A DNA stretch of 64,000 bases from CAWBRT01 sp963819175 (GTDB lineage: Bacteria > Acidobacteriota > Terriglobia > Terriglobales > Acidobacteriaceae), in NCBI GenBank assembly GCA_963819175.1, contig CAWFVJ010000013.1:310001-374000 (forward strand), read 5' to 3'. Below, one piece after another: positions 9,487 to 18,641 of this stretch. The notes beneath the pieces were generated by a model that saw only the letters and a program-made list of their open reading frames with translations, did not search any database and was not told the DNA's origin. The translations under genes were made by a program, and so were the position numbers. How positions within the stretch are numbered: position 1 is the first letter of the stretch; the number at the start of each line of letters is the position of its first letter.

Positions 9487-10017
9487 TCAGGATTTGGAGC
9501 GCTCCCGTTTGCGAATCTTTTCCGCCTGCCGGATTTCGCGGCGCCGTCCCGCATCTTCATAACGGCGCTTTTCGTCCTCGGTCTCAGGCAACACCGGCGG
9601 CACCTGGAGTTTGCGGCCATGGCGGTCTACGGCCACGAAAGTCAGATAAGCGCTGCTGACGTGGCTTCGCTCGTTCGACAAGTAATGCTCCACCCAGACT
9701 TTTACGCCGACCTCCAGCGAAGTGCGAAAGACGCGGTTGACCGAGGATTGCAACAGCACCAGGTCGCCGACACGGCCCGGCACGAGAAAATCGAGGTGAT
9801 CGAGAGAGGCCGTGACAACATAGCTGCGCGAGTGCCGGTGCGCCGCCAGCGCCGCTGCCAGATCGATCCAGTGCATGAGCCGTCCGCCGAGCAGCGAGCC
9901 AAGCGGGTTGGCGTCGTTCGGAAGCACGAACTGCACCATCTCGGAAGCCGACTCGGCAACCGGCTTGGGGCTCAGAAATATGTCGAACCGGGTTTCCCTT
10001 TCGCCTTCAGTGCTCAC
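9487..10017 (-). CDS. Hotdog-fold acyl-CoA thioesterase
   Basis: A YciA/ACOT-like acyl-CoA hydrolase of about 176 residues. The core motif NDANPLGSLLGGRLMHWIDLAAALAAHRHSR is the typical active-site helix of this family, followed by DHLDFLVPGRVGDLVLLQSSV. I prefer the GTG at 10017 (preceded by AAAAGG) over the upstream in-frame start at 10110, because the extra N-terminal residues show no conservation pattern. The C-terminus is a highly charged Arg/Glu/Lys tail. It sits upstream of cydAB in the same direction. Likely role: release of free fatty acid and CoA from acyl-CoA. Confidence 0.85.
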   Translation of the reverse strand: MSTEGERETRFDIFLSPKPVAESASEMVQFVLPNDANPLGSLLGGRLMHWIDLAAALAAHRHSRSYVVTASLDHLDFLVPGRVGDLVLLQSSVNRVFRTSLEVGVKVWVEHYLSNERSHVSSAYLTFVAVDRHGRKLQVPPVLPETEDEKRRYEDAGRRREIRQAEKIRKRERSKS

Positions 10018-10119
10018 CAGACAATCCTTTTCATGCCCAAAAATATCGGTTACAACAGCTAAACTGCGGGGCCGTGGGTCCAAGTTGTTTGCCCCATCGC
10101 GCGCAACCATCGCCCGTAA

Positions 10120-10542
10120 CTACGACGCGTGACGGGGGGCCGGATGGCGGCTGAGGTATGCCGCCAGAAAACATTCTGCCTGGTGCTGTAGTCGCTCATC
10201 CCGATGAGAGTTCAGCCAGGTGGAAGATGCCCGCGAGAATTCCAGCACTCCGGATTCGCCGGGCGCATGGTTCAATTCCGTGGCGTAGAGAATCCGCAGA
10301 AGCGCCGGTTCATCGCACGATACGCAAAAGCGTACGGCATCGGCGGCGCGTTCGGCGGGAAGCCATGAACAGTGCGCATAGCCGAGATTACACTGCTTCA
10401 AGGCTTCGTCATCCGGTTGCTCTCGCTGATGCCCAGAAGCCGAACAGCAGCCACGAAAAGCATCGCCCAAGGGCAGGCGCTGGCGCCAAAGCCACAGATC
10501 GGCATCATGACGCTGCTCCGGAATGAAATAAGGGCAACACAT
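10120..10542 (-). CDS. Conserved-looking Cys-rich protein of unknown function
   Basis: About 140 residues, starting MCCPYFIPEQRHD. Cysteines are clustered: CC near the start, GCC after RLPLGDAFRG, and QCNLGYAHCSWLP, then CVSC in the second half. The spacing suggests a metal or Fe-S site near the N-terminus and a helical C-terminal half (HQAECFLAAYL). I do not recognise a named family. No clear ribosome-binding site is seen, so the start is provisional. It lies upstream of the thioesterase gene in the same orientation. Confidence 0.6.
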   Translation of the reverse strand: MCCPYFIPEQRHDADLWLWRQRLPLGDAFRGCCSASGHQREQPDDEALKQCNLGYAHCSWLPAERAADAVRFCVSCDEPALLRILYATELNHAPGESGVLEFSRASSTWLNSHRDERLQHQAECFLAAYLSRHPAPRHAS

Positions 10543-10657
10543 AGAATTTGTACCAGGGAATCGCCGCCGCCGATTGGTCCACGCCGCGACGACGGGACAA
10601 CTCAATTACCGCTATTCTACAGAATTCTACTGATCTGGCGAGGGAGGGAACTTGAGT

Positions 10658-11032
10658 ATGGGATGGAATAAAATCAATTGGTGGAGGATAGGCTGGCGGC
10701 ATGGGCTGCGGAATTTCTTCCCGGACTGGGGCGTCGAGCGTCCTCCATTCAAGATACCCATGGCTGTGTGGCGAACGCTTGGCCACGCCCCAACGCTCAT
10801 TCCCACCTACTGGGTCAGGGGCCTGGGCATAACGGTATGCTTTTGGTTCGCGGAGAATGGCACCAAGTTCACCAAGTTTCAGATTGAAAATTGTTACCAA
10901 ATGCTGCCAGCCGACTACGGAGGTGAGTCCTACCGTATGGAGTGCATTATCTGCAAGGAAGAGGGCAGCATAATGGGCAGGTTTAACCACAAGCCAGGGT
11001 GTCCGGCGCAGGAAAAGTACAAGGGATCATGA
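10658..11032 (+). CDS. Hypothetical protein, uncertain
   Basis: An ORF of 124 residues starting at ATG 10658 after GGAGGGAAC. The product is Trp-rich at the N-terminus (NKINWWRIGWRHG) and has a Cys pair with a later Cys (ECIICKEE...PGCPA). No family is recognised, and the opposite strand carries an overlapping ORF (10505-10990), so coding status is doubtful. Confidence 0.3.
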   Translation: MGWNKINWWRIGWRHGLRNFFPDWGVERPPFKIPMAVWRTLGHAPTLIPTYWVRGLGITVCFWFAENGTKFTKFQIENCYQMLPADYGGESYRMECIICKEEGSIMGRFNHKPGCPAQEKYKGS

Positions 11033-11089
11033 GGCACATGCTTGGCTACTCTCTGCTGGTCGCCTTCAGGATGTTTTAGGAATTGCTGC

Positions 11090-11312
11090 GACCACGTAAG
11101 GTTGGCCGAGGCGGGCGAAGGTGGGGCACCAGGGAGAACAGCAGATCCTTCGCTGCGCTCAGGATGACACTTCGGGAGGGCGTTAAGAGGTGGCGCACCG
11201 GCGAAGACTCCCACATCTGCTAACTGCGGCAGATGTGGGGCACCGCTCGAAACGTCACAAGATTGAATACATAGATTCTTCGCTCGCTACGCTCGCTCAG
11301 AATGACACTTCA
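11090..11312. repeat. Repeat cluster: degenerate A, C half, B, C half
   Basis: The gap between the hypothetical ORF and the TPR gene holds a degenerate family A copy (11090-11133), a family C right half (11137-11177, CAGATCCTTCGCTGCGCTCAGGATGACA), a family B copy with CTGC arms (11203-11246) and another C half (11262-11312, ATACATAGATTCTTCGCTCGC...CTCAGAATGACAC). Confidence 0.75.
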
Positions 11313-11402
11313 ATGGGTTTGCCTGGAATGACTTCTCTGATGACTTTCTGGAGACGGGCCGGAGTACGATAGATGTTGCCGGGGGCCGCAGGGAATCCAG
11401 GC

Positions 11403-11735
11403 ATGTCGAGGATGCAGATGGCGCAGAGTCGAGTGGAGCAACTCAAGGCAATTCTTGCTCAGGACGCGAACAACCTGTTGACCCGTTACGCGCTGGCGAT
11501 GGAGTACTCCAACTCCGGCAACGTCGACGCGGCGGTCACCGAGTTCAAGTTGCTGCTCGAAAGAAATCCCGATTATGCCAACGCTTACTTCATGGCCGCG
11601 CAATCGCTGGCGGGCGCAAATCGCAGCGCTGAGGCTGGGCAAATGCTTCGGGATGGAATTACCGCCGCCAAGCGCAGCGGAAATCAGCACGCGGCATCCG
11701 AGATGCAATTGATGCTCGACGATCTGGAGCGGTAG
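11403..11735 (+). CDS. Small tetratricopeptide-repeat protein
   Basis: A 110-residue protein starting MSRMQMAQSRVEQLKAIL after an AGGGAA site. It contains about two TPR units: NNLLTRYALAMEYSNSGNVDAAVTEFKLLLERNPDYANAYFMAAQSL and the following helix pair with AEAGQMLRDGI. No signal peptide or membrane segment. Such small TPR proteins mediate protein-protein contacts; the partner cannot be inferred, since both flanks are repeat tracts. Confidence 0.75.
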   Translation: MSRMQMAQSRVEQLKAILAQDANNLLTRYALAMEYSNSGNVDAAVTEFKLLLERNPDYANAYFMAAQSLAGANRSAEAGQMLRDGITAAKRSGNQHAASEMQLMLDDLER

Positions 11736-11756
11736 CGACACGCCCAATTCTCGGAA

Positions 11757-12074
11757 AGAAACTACCCCGCCCTAGCCAACTCGGATTCCAGCCGTTCCTA
11801 CATTTGCCACGGATGGCACATATGGGCCACCTGACCCACGTCAGCCCAACAGACGGGCGGGACGTGGGGCACCCGGATGATTCCCTTCGTTCCCACATTT
11901 GCCAACGGATGGCAAATGTGGGCCACCTGACCAACGAAAGATTTCGTCAAAACCGAGAGCGGCGCGGAGTGGGACGATTTCCGGGGATGTTTCGCTACGC
12001 TCAACATGACAGCACGGAAGTTGTTTCGCGGAAACTGTCCCACATTAGCTAATGCGGCAAATATGGGCCACCTG
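11757..12074. repeat. Nested repeat cluster A(B), B, C, B
   Basis: A family B element is inserted inside a family A element (outer arms at 11757-11780 and 11836-11873), followed by a second B (11889-11928), a C right half (11953-12013, TTTCGCTACGCTCAACATGACA) and a third B (12033-12074). The last one overlaps the 3' end of the SDR gene and supplies its final codons and stop. Confidence 0.8.
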
Positions 12075-12888
12075 AGCAATTCAGTGCCGGCCGTGAGATG
12101 CTCTCGTCCTTGAGCAGGCGTCTAAGGGCAAAATTGATGACAAACGGCGCCAGGAATGCCAAGCCGATTGCCAGGCGGTTCGTCCAGGGGACGACGGTCT
12201 CAGTGACGTCGCACTGGTAGGCGCGCAGCACAGCCTGAGCAACACGGTCGGCGGTGATCCCGCGCCGAATGCTGGCGGAGATGCGCTTCCCTTCCGCGCC
12301 GTGCACGGCATTCTCGCCGAAATCGGTTCTCACGTAGCCGGGGCAGATATTGACTACGGAGACGCCGGTGCCTTCGAGTTCGAGACGGGCGGCACGGCTG
12401 ATCCCATTCAGCGCGCGCTTGGTTGCGCCGTAGGCACCCATGTAGGGCACCGCAATGTAGCCGGCCACGCTGGAGATGTTGATGATGCATCCGGTGTGCT
12501 GGCGCTTCATGACCGGGATCACCTGCTGCATGGCTTCGATGGCGCCGAACAAATTGGTATCAAACATCCGGCGGTAGGCTTCGCGCTCCATGTGTTCGAT
12601 GGAATCGATCAGGCCGAAGCCGGCGTTGTTTACCCAGACATCGACCCGGCCGAAGCGTTCCAAGGTGGCACGGAGCAGAGCCGAAATCTGCGCGGGGTCG
12701 CAGACATCGCAAGCAACGGCCAGGCTTTGCTGCGGGCGTCCAACCCTGGCGCGCGCGGCTTCGGCCCTTGCCTGGTCGCGTGAGGAAAAGACGATGGACG
12801 CACCATGGTCGGCGAAGATCTTGGCAATTGCCTCGCCGATGCCCATGGATGCGCCGGTAATGACCACGACTTTTTCTGACAGGTCCAT
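12049..12888 (-). CDS. Short-chain dehydrogenase/reductase
   Basis: A classical SDR of 279 residues. The cofactor motif TGASMGIG is at residues 11-18, NNAG near residue 86, and the catalytic SSVAGYIAVPYMGAYGATK contains the Ser and YxxxK. The C-terminal 40 residues include hydrophobic stretches (LAIGLAFLAPFVINFAL) that could contact the membrane. The last residues, SGGPYLPH, are encoded by a family B repeat that reads through the original C-terminus and provides the stop. Substrate unknown. Confidence 0.92.
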   Translation of the reverse strand: MDLSEKVVVITGASMGIGEAIAKIFADHGASIVFSSRDQARAEAARARVGRPQQSLAVACDVCDPAQISALLRATLERFGRVDVWVNNAGFGLIDSIEHMEREAYRRMFDTNLFGAIEAMQQVIPVMKRQHTGCIINISSVAGYIAVPYMGAYGATKRALNGISRAARLELEGTGVSVVNICPGYVRTDFGENAVHGAEGKRISASIRRGITADRVAQAVLRAYQCDVTETVVPWTNRLAIGLAFLAPFVINFALRRLLKDESISRPALNCSGGPYLPH

Positions 12889-13188
12889 GGAGCGCTTTTA
12901 AGTTCTTCGGCGGGAAAAGTCAAGTTGGGGGTCAACTTACTTCGGTCAGGATTTCAGCAGCGTTCTAGATTTCGGGCCAGCAGCGCGCGTGCAGTTTCTG
13001 ACCGGGCCGGGCATGTTCGGAAGAGGCCCGGCGAGAACTGTCCAGAGCCTCTGGTTCAACGATGCTGGCGCTGACGCGGCTGGTCTCCACCCGGTGATCG
13101 GTATGTGTCTCGAAGGAGGGAGCGGAGACTTGATACTTGGCAAGCCTCGCTTTCGGCGTTTTCGAACCAGACGGCATACTTATGTCTC

Positions 13189-13281
13189 TAGAGCGGTTCC
13201 GGAGTTGGTGTATCCGGAGCTATCACCGCCGGGCAAAAAAAGCCCGTCTGCACCGCGGATACACCTTCCGCGAATCCGGTC
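13189..13281 (+). repeat. Dispersed hairpin repeat family D, copy 1
   Basis: Begins TAGAGCGGTTCC and contains GGTGTATCCGG paired with CGCGGATACACC around a GCCGGGC...GCCCG core. Similar elements follow pilB (57571) and pilC (60110). Confidence 0.7.
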
Positions 13282-13469
13282 AAATCCCAAACGGCCGACG
13301 AAGTGGAGGGTGCTCCATCACCGGCGCCGGCCGCACGGAACTCGCCGCAGCCGCTGCCTCGGCCGATGTCGGCATAGGTTCCGAATGGGCTACAGCTTAG
13401 CTGCGCTCTAAGGCGCTTGCAGTGAGGATTGTCACAGCCGCAGGTGACCCTTTCCGGCGTTACGATTCA

Positions 13470-13516
13470 AAAGAAACTACCCCAGGTTAGCCAAAGGCGG
13501 GCGAACCTGGGGCACC
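13470..13516 (+). repeat. Dispersed repeat family A, canonical
   Basis: AAGAAACTACCCCAGGTTAG with the paired arm GAACCTGGGGCACC. Nearly identical to the copies at 6591 and 28996. Confidence 0.85.
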
Positions 13517-13624
13517 TCGGCGTTAACCGGAGGTGCTCCGATTGGACTTTCCAGGTCACTGTTGTCGATTGCGTGTTGCGGGCCGCACGGGTTTTGGGAA
13601 ATAATCGGCTTGTTGTTCCCCAGA

Positions 13625-15402
13625 ATGAGACGACGCTTGCGTTGGCCGGACTCTTATCGATACCTGACCAGGTTGAATGCTCCCGCCTCCGAGGCTGACA
13701 ATCTGAGGACGGAGCGTGCGCTGGGGATTGCCCGTGCCGCGTTGTCTGTCCTGATGCTGTTGGCAATCTATGTGGATTCGCGCCAGACGGGCGGCTCCAC
13801 TCGCCTGCTTTATCTGACAATGGGCGCCTGGGTACTCTATAGCTGCGTCCTTGTCCTCTGGCTTTACTATCGGGATGACTCGCCGCCGATTCGTGCCCTG
13901 CACCTGTTCGACCTGCTGTGGATCATTCTGATCACCTCGCTTACCCAGGGGCCTTTCTTCACGCTGTTCACGTTCAGCCTGGTGGCCGCCGGCTTCCGCT
14001 GGGGGTTGCCGGAAACAATGGGCACGGCTGCGATTAATATCGTTATTTTGAACATCGAGGCATTTTTCGGAAAAGGGACAATCGCGTCCTTTCAAGACCT
14101 GCTGCAAGGCCATTTCGAGGTCAACCGTTTCATCATGCGTTGCGTGTTCCTGGTGGTGTTGGGGATGCTGATTGGAGTCGGAGCCGAAAACGAGAAGGAG
14201 CGGCGCGCCGAAGTGGCCATGGTGAACCGCTTGCTGCACTCGGTTCGTCCGGAGGCCGGACTCACGAGCAGCCTGCAAATTGTCTTGTCGGAATTCGCGC
14301 GCCTGTTCTCCGCCAAACGCGCTTACGTGGCCATCAAGGAGCTGACGACCGATAGAGTTCTGGTCTGGCAACTGGATGCTTCACTCCCTGACGCCAAACC
14401 GCATATGCGCGAGATTCCGTCCGCCGAAGCGGATGGCTACCTGCTTCGAGAGCTGCCCAGGACGTTCTGCTGCAGCAACTTCACGACCGCGCGCAGATGA
14501 ATTGGCTGGAAGGCGGATCGGTGAATAGCAAAGAGATGGATCGGCTGCCGAGCGGCGAGTTCGCACGCGGCCCGGTTCGCTCGATGGTTTGCGTCGCCAG
14601 CGAGATGGGGGACCAGTGGTTCGCCCGGCTTGTGCTCATCGACGGGCGCACTGGCAAGCGGCGCGACCGAGAACTCAAGTTCGCGGAAAGCCTGTCAAGG
14701 CAGGCAACGTCGGCGCTGTACAGTCTGTTCCTGATTCGCCGGCTGCGTTCGCGAGCGGGCGCGATGGAACGAGCGCGGGTCGCCCGCGAACTGCATGACG
14801 GCGCAATCCAGAGTTTGATTTCCGCCGAAATGCGCGCTGACGTTTTACGCCGTCGCGCCGAGCGGGGCACGGCAGGGCTGGCACCCGAACTGGCCGAGCT
14901 TCAGCAGTTGCTGCGGAGAGAGGTGCTGAACCTGCGCGACCTGATGCAGCAGATGCGTCCCGTGGATCTTACGCCCGAGCAGTTGTTGGATTATGTCGCG
15001 GACACCGTGGACCGCTTCAGGCGCGACACCGGAATCGAAGCCCGCTTCGTCTCTGACCTGCAAGACGTATACGTTAGTCCGCACGTCTGCCGTGAGCTGG
15101 TGCGCATTGTCCAGGAAGGGCTGGTGAACATTCGCAAGCACTCCCAGGCGACGCACGCAACTGTGGGTATAACCCAGCGCGAGAGTGGCGCCCTGCTGCT
15201 GACCATTTCAGACAACGGGTGTGGATTCGAATTCCAGGGGACAATCTCTCCGGAAGAGCTTGCCAACACCACCAAGGGGCCAATGATTATCAAGGAACGA
15301 GTTCGTAGCATTGGCGGGCAGCTCAGCATAGAATCGATTTCCGGGCGTGGTTCCCGGCTGGAAATCACCCTACCACCGAAAGGAAAGTCCGCTCATGGAT
15401 AA
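13625..15402 (+). CDS. Membrane sensor histidine kinase, NarX/DegS (HisKA_3) type (frameshifted)
   Basis: A two-component sensor of about 592 residues. Residues about 30-190 contain several hydrophobic helices, followed by a GAF-like segment (TSSLQIVLSEFARLFSAKRAYVAIKEL). After a frame break near 14453 comes the phosphoacceptor region ERARVARELHDGAIQSLISAEMRAD (H in ELHDG, HisKA_3 type) and a HATPase domain with N-box EGLVNIRKHS and G-box DNGCGF. The two frames join if the CCC run is read as CCCC, giving ELPQDVLLQQLHDRAQMNWLEGG. It overlaps the response regulator gene by 8 bases, so they form a cognate pair. The signal is unknown. Confidence 0.88.
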
Positions 15403-16066
15403 CAACGCTTCCAAGATCCGCATTCTTATCGCCGACGATCACGCGATCTTTCGCGACGGCCTCCGACGCCTCTTGGAGTCAGAGCCCGAATTCGAGGTGG
15501 TGGGCGAGGCCGCCGATGGCGCCGAGGCTATTACCCAGACTCAGCAACTTCATCCCGACATTCTGCTGCTCGATCTGGCAATGCCCCGCATGCCCGGACT
15601 GGAAACGTTGCGGGAGCTTGCGGCTCAACACGCCGAAGCGAGGGTGATCCTGCTGACCGCCGCGGTCGAAAACCGCCAGATGGTCGAGGCCTTGCAGATC
15701 GGCGCGCGTGGCGTGGTGATGAAAGAGGCCGCCACACAGATTCTGCTGAAAGCCATTCGCGCAGTCATGTCGGGCCAGTTTTGGGTCGGGCGGGAGCCGG
15801 TCGCCGACTTGGCGCAGTACCTGAAGGCGCATGCCGTCGGACAACAAAATAGCAAGGCAAAAAGCTATGGCCTGACGCGGCGCGAAATCGAAATCCTCTC
15901 AACGATCGTCTCCGGCCTCAGCAACAAGGAAATTGCGCAGAAGTTCACGCTCAGCGAAGACACGGTCAAGCATCACTTAACGAACATCTTCGACAAACTG
16001 GGAGTTTCCAGCCGCCTGGAACTCGCCTTGTTCGCCATTAATAATCGCCTGATCGAAGGAGTTTGA
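15395..16066 (+). CDS. LuxR/NarL-family response regulator
   Basis: A 223-residue regulator. The receiver domain begins IRILIADDHAIFRDGLRRLLES with the phospho-acceptor Asp in DILLLDLAMPRMPG, and the conserved Lys lies in GVVMKEAA. The C-terminal LuxR helix-turn-helix reads LTRREIEILSTIVSGLSNKEIAQKFTLSEDTVKHHLTNIFDKLGVSSR. The start at 15395 lies inside the last codons of the kinase gene after AAGGAAAG, indicating translational coupling. It is followed by an intrinsic terminator. Confidence 0.95.
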   Translation: MDNNASKIRILIADDHAIFRDGLRRLLESEPEFEVVGEAADGAEAITQTQQLHPDILLLDLAMPRMPGLETLRELAAQHAEARVILLTAAVENRQMVEALQIGARGVVMKEAATQILLKAIRAVMSGQFWVGREPVADLAQYLKAHAVGQQNSKAKSYGLTRREIEILSTIVSGLSNKEIAQKFTLSEDTVKHHLTNIFDKLGVSSRLELALFAINNRLIEGV

Positions 16067-16109
16067 GAGAAGTAGATTGTGCTCGGATGCGAAACATGGT
16101 AAAAAAACT

Positions 16110-16157
16110 GTGGGCGCCCCATTCAAGCGAAGCTTGGGTGGGGCTTTCGCTTTTTTT
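16110..16157 (+). terminator. Intrinsic terminator after the two-component operon
   Basis: GCCCCATTCAAGC pairs with GCTTGGGTGGGGC around GAA, followed by TTTCGCTTTTTTT. It ends the kinase-regulator operon 45 bases past the stop. The arms match the TCAAGC version of family A, so this terminator may derive from that repeat. Confidence 0.7.
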
Positions 16158-16167
16158 CGCAACTACC

Positions 16168-16308
16168 CCGCACTGGCAGGCTGCTGAAAAACTGTTCTCC
16201 GAAGAGTCATCCTGAGCAGAGCGAAGGATCTGCTGTTCGCGTGCTGAAGGCAAAGCAGATCCTTCGGACGCGCAAAATCAGCGCGACCTCAGGATGACAC
16301 TCCTAAGT
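16168..16308. repeat. Dispersed repeat family C, near-complete palindrome
   Basis: Begins GGCAGGCTGCTGAAAAACTG, then GTCATCCTGAGCAGAGCGAAGGATCTGCTG, and the inverted partner CAGATCCTTCGG...CTCAGGATGACAC. The arms could fold into one long hairpin. Confidence 0.8.
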
Positions 16309-16328
16309 TTTTCGCCGACTGCACTGCG

Positions 16329-16582
16329 CTAGCGTAGTGCGTCAAACAGATCAACGTTAAGTTTCTCCTGCGCAAGCGGCGGCAGACGGTAGCCCACGGC
16401 GAGCTGTGGGTGCAAGGGGTCCAGGATCGTAAGCCCCCGAAGGGGGCGGCGGAACCGGTCGAGATTCTGTGCCGCGTTGCGGGCTTGCCAGATTTCCCAT
16501 TCCAAAGCCAGGGTGACGCTCTGGCTGCCATCTTTCCCGCTTGCGGGGAGTTTGAGTGTTCTGTTTATGACGCATGCGCTAG
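16329..16582 (+). mobile_element. MITE-like element with terminal inverted repeats, copy 1
   Basis: A 254-base element bounded by CTAGCGTAGTGCGTCA and an imperfect inverted copy TGACGCATGCGCTAG. The interior is a string of small palindromes such as CCCCCGAAGGGGGC and CCCACGGCGAGCTGTGGG. A second, better-preserved copy lies in reverse orientation at 32652-32928. There is no ORF for a transposase, so it would have to be mobilised in trans. Confidence 0.75.
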
Positions 16583-16617
16583 AACGGGCACCTACAGCGT
16601 TTGAAGTTCCGCCCCGA

Positions 16618-17397
16618 TTACTTCCCGGCCTTGGCCCTGAGCGCTTCGACTTTCACGCCAGCCGCCAGCAGTTTCTCGCGCAGCACGCGTGCGATATCGG
16701 GCGCGCCCGGCGTATCGGAGTGTATGCAGAGGGTTTGCGCCGCAACCGCAAGCCGCTTGCCGTCAATGGAAATGATCTCCTGGCGGATGGCAACTCCCAC
16801 GCCCTGCTCGGCCGCGCGCTCGGGCGGTTGCATCAAGGCTCCCGGAAGTTTGCGGTTGCGCAGCGTACCGTTGGCTTCGTAAGCGCGGTCGGCAAAGGCC
16901 TCCGCCACGGTCTTTAAGCCCATCTCGGCATACCAGCGCAATGCGTTGGAGCCGCTTTGTCCAACCATGATCAGGTTGCGATCGCACGCCAGAGCGGCTC
17001 GGCTGATCGCCTGCGCCGATTCCTTGCTGTTGTTTGCCGCGTGATAAAGAGCGCCATGAGGTTTCACATGAACCACGGGCACGCCGTGGCGCTTCGCCAC
17101 CTTCTGCAAGGCGGCGATCTGTTCGCGCACGGAGGCCTCCAGGGCCTCTGGCGCCATCGCCATCTCCGTCCGTCCGAAATTTTCGCGGTCCGGATATCCC
17201 GGATGCGCGCCCACGCTAACGCCGAGCTTCTTGGCAAGGCCAACCGTGATCTCCATGGTCTGCTCGTCGCCGGCGTGTCCTCCGCAGGCGATGTTCGCCG
17301 AGGTTAGCTGGCGCATGATTTTTTCTTCAGTGCCGTTGGCAATCGCTTCCGGCAATTCGCCAATATCGGAATTGATATCGATCGTAAGTACGCTCAT
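16618..17397 (-). CDS. pxpA: 5-oxoprolinase subunit A (LamB/YcsF family)
   Basis: 259 residues, full length for the family. Signature segments are IDINSDIGE at the N-terminus, ANIACGGHAGD, SVGAHPGYPDRENFGR and VKPHGALY. PxpA acts with PxpB and PxpC to hydrolyse 5-oxoproline (pyroglutamate) to glutamate at the cost of ATP in the cytoplasm. The pxpC and pxpB genes lie just upstream in the same orientation; a family F repeat of about 220 bases has come between pxpC and pxpA. Confidence 0.94.
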   Translation of the reverse strand: MSVLTIDINSDIGELPEAIANGTEEKIMRQLTSANIACGGHAGDEQTMEITVGLAKKLGVSVGAHPGYPDRENFGRTEMAMAPEALEASVREQIAALQKVAKRHGVPVVHVKPHGALYHAANNSKESAQAISRAALACDRNLIMVGQSGSNALRWYAEMGLKTVAEAFADRAYEANGTLRNRKLPGALMQPPERAAEQGVGVAIRQEIISIDGKRLAVAAQTLCIHSDTPGAPDIARVLREKLLAAGVKVEALRAKAGK

Positions 17398-17441
17398 TGT
17401 GCTGTCCTATTTCAAATAGAAATAATTCTAGACCCACTCCA

Positions 17442-17659
17442 CAGATGCTATACCCAAGAGATGAACGTCATTCCGAGCGAGCGACGCCTCGCTGTCGCGA
17501 GTCGAGGAATCTTGTGTGTTGCTTTGCCGCGGGAAGACGGCGGAAGACACAAGATCCCTCCACTTCGCTCCCCACCCCATCAAACGCAACAACGGCGTTT
17601 GCTGGGGACCCCGGCTTCGCTTCGGTCGGGATGACGCTCTCTGGAACATTGGGGTGCAC
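17442..17659 (+). repeat. Dispersed repeat family F, copy 1 (inside the pxp cluster)
   Basis: Runs from AGATGCTATACCC...GATGAACGTCATTCCGAGCG to TCGGGATGACGCTCTCTGGA and ATTGGGGTGCAC. A shorter reverse-oriented copy is at 63431-63602. This copy has an internal block (CAACAACGGCGTTTGCTGGG region) not present in the other. It separates pxpC from pxpA. Confidence 0.75.
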
Positions 17660-17704
17660 TAACGACGGAAGCGCTTTAGTGCTTCTGAAATCTGAAATCT
17701 GAAA

Positions 17705-18637
17705 TTAAACAATCTGAAATGCCTTCCGCAGCCACTCTTCCTGCTCCCGCAGCAGCCCGAGGGCTTCCTCGACAGTGACTACGCGAAAGTGTACCTCATC
17801 CCGTGGGCGCAGCTGCGCAACATGCCGCAGGTCGGCGGCGATCACGTTGGCGACCTTGGGGTAGCCTCCCGTCGTCTGCTGATCCACGAACAGGATGATT
17901 GGTTGCCCATCGGGAGGAACCTGCATTGCGCCCAGCGAAATGCCCTCGGTGATGAGTTGCGACTTCGGCGGCAGCTTCAACGCCTCGCCCTGGAAGCGTA
18001 TGCCGCGGCGATCGGAGTCTCCGGAGACGACATACGCGCCGCGTTGCAGCATTTGCATTCCTTCGGCGCCAACCCATGCGGCCTGCGGCCCGGGCGTGAC
18101 GCGCAGTTCGCGGCGCGGCTCCAGATATGCAAGCGCCTGCCGGGAGATTCCGCGCACGCCACTGGAGGCAACATGGTTGACCGCAAGCTGGTCGCCGGCC
18201 TTCAGCGCGCGGCCATCCAGTCCTCCGAGATGAGCCGAACGCAGCGTCGCAACACTGCCCATAACGGGCTTCAACTCAAAGCCGCCCTGAACCGCAAGAT
18301 AGGCGCGCGCGCCTCCGGTGATGGCACCGCACTTGAGAACCGCGCCGGGAAGAACCGGAAACGCTCGCCACATGGGAGCCTTGGCATTGCCCATCCTGCA
18401 ATCGACCTGAGCGCCCGTAAGCACGACAATCGCTGCGCGCTGGAACTCGACCGCAGCTCCGAGCAAAGTCATCTCCAACGCCGCTGTGTTCTCTTCGTTG
18501 CCGAGCAAGCGGTTGGCGACGCGAAGGGCAAGCGCGTCGGCAGCCCCTGCGGGCGTCACACCGAGGTGCGCGTATCCGTAGCGGCCAAGGTCTTGAATCG
18601 TCGTCATCAGGCCGGGATTGAGAATTCGAAGAGCCAT
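17705..18637 (-). CDS. pxpC: 5-oxoprolinase subunit C (biotin-dependent carboxyltransferase-like)
   Basis: 310 residues from the ATG at 18637, matching the family start (MALRILNPGLMTTIQDLGRYGY). KipA/AHS2 signatures include GVTPAGAADALALRVANRLLGN, GGFELKPVMGS and GYPKVANVIAADL. The ATG lies 4 bases past the pxpB stop; a TTG at 18655 would overlap pxpB but gives an unusual N-terminus. It is part of the PxpABC oxoprolinase. The old KipA name reflects a sporulation-inhibition role in Bacillus that is not expected here. Confidence 0.93.
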   Translation of the reverse strand: MALRILNPGLMTTIQDLGRYGYAHLGVTPAGAADALALRVANRLLGNEENTAALEMTLLGAAVEFQRAAIVVLTGAQVDCRMGNAKAPMWRAFPVLPGAVLKCGAITGGARAYLAVQGGFELKPVMGSVATLRSAHLGGLDGRALKAGDQLAVNHVASSGVRGISRQALAYLEPRRELRVTPGPQAAWVGAEGMQMLQRGAYVVSGDSDRRGIRFQGEALKLPPKSQLITEGISLGAMQVPPDGQPIILFVDQQTTGGYPKVANVIAADLRHVAQLRPRDEVHFRVVTVEEALGLLREQEEWLRKAFQIV

Positions 18638-18641
18638 CGGG

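Larger units (their letters stand above)
12889..13624. other. Gap of 736 bases with two repeats
   Basis: Apart from a family D hairpin element (13189-13281) and a canonical family A copy (13470-13516) I see no supportable gene. Several ORFs cross this region on both strands but none has a ribosome-binding site or family resemblance. Confidence 0.5.

Noticed and set aside
10505..10990. Minus-strand ORF of 161 residues overlapping the hypothetical gene at 10658
   Set aside because: No family resemblance or ribosome-binding site; it also overlaps the Cys-rich gene on the same strand.
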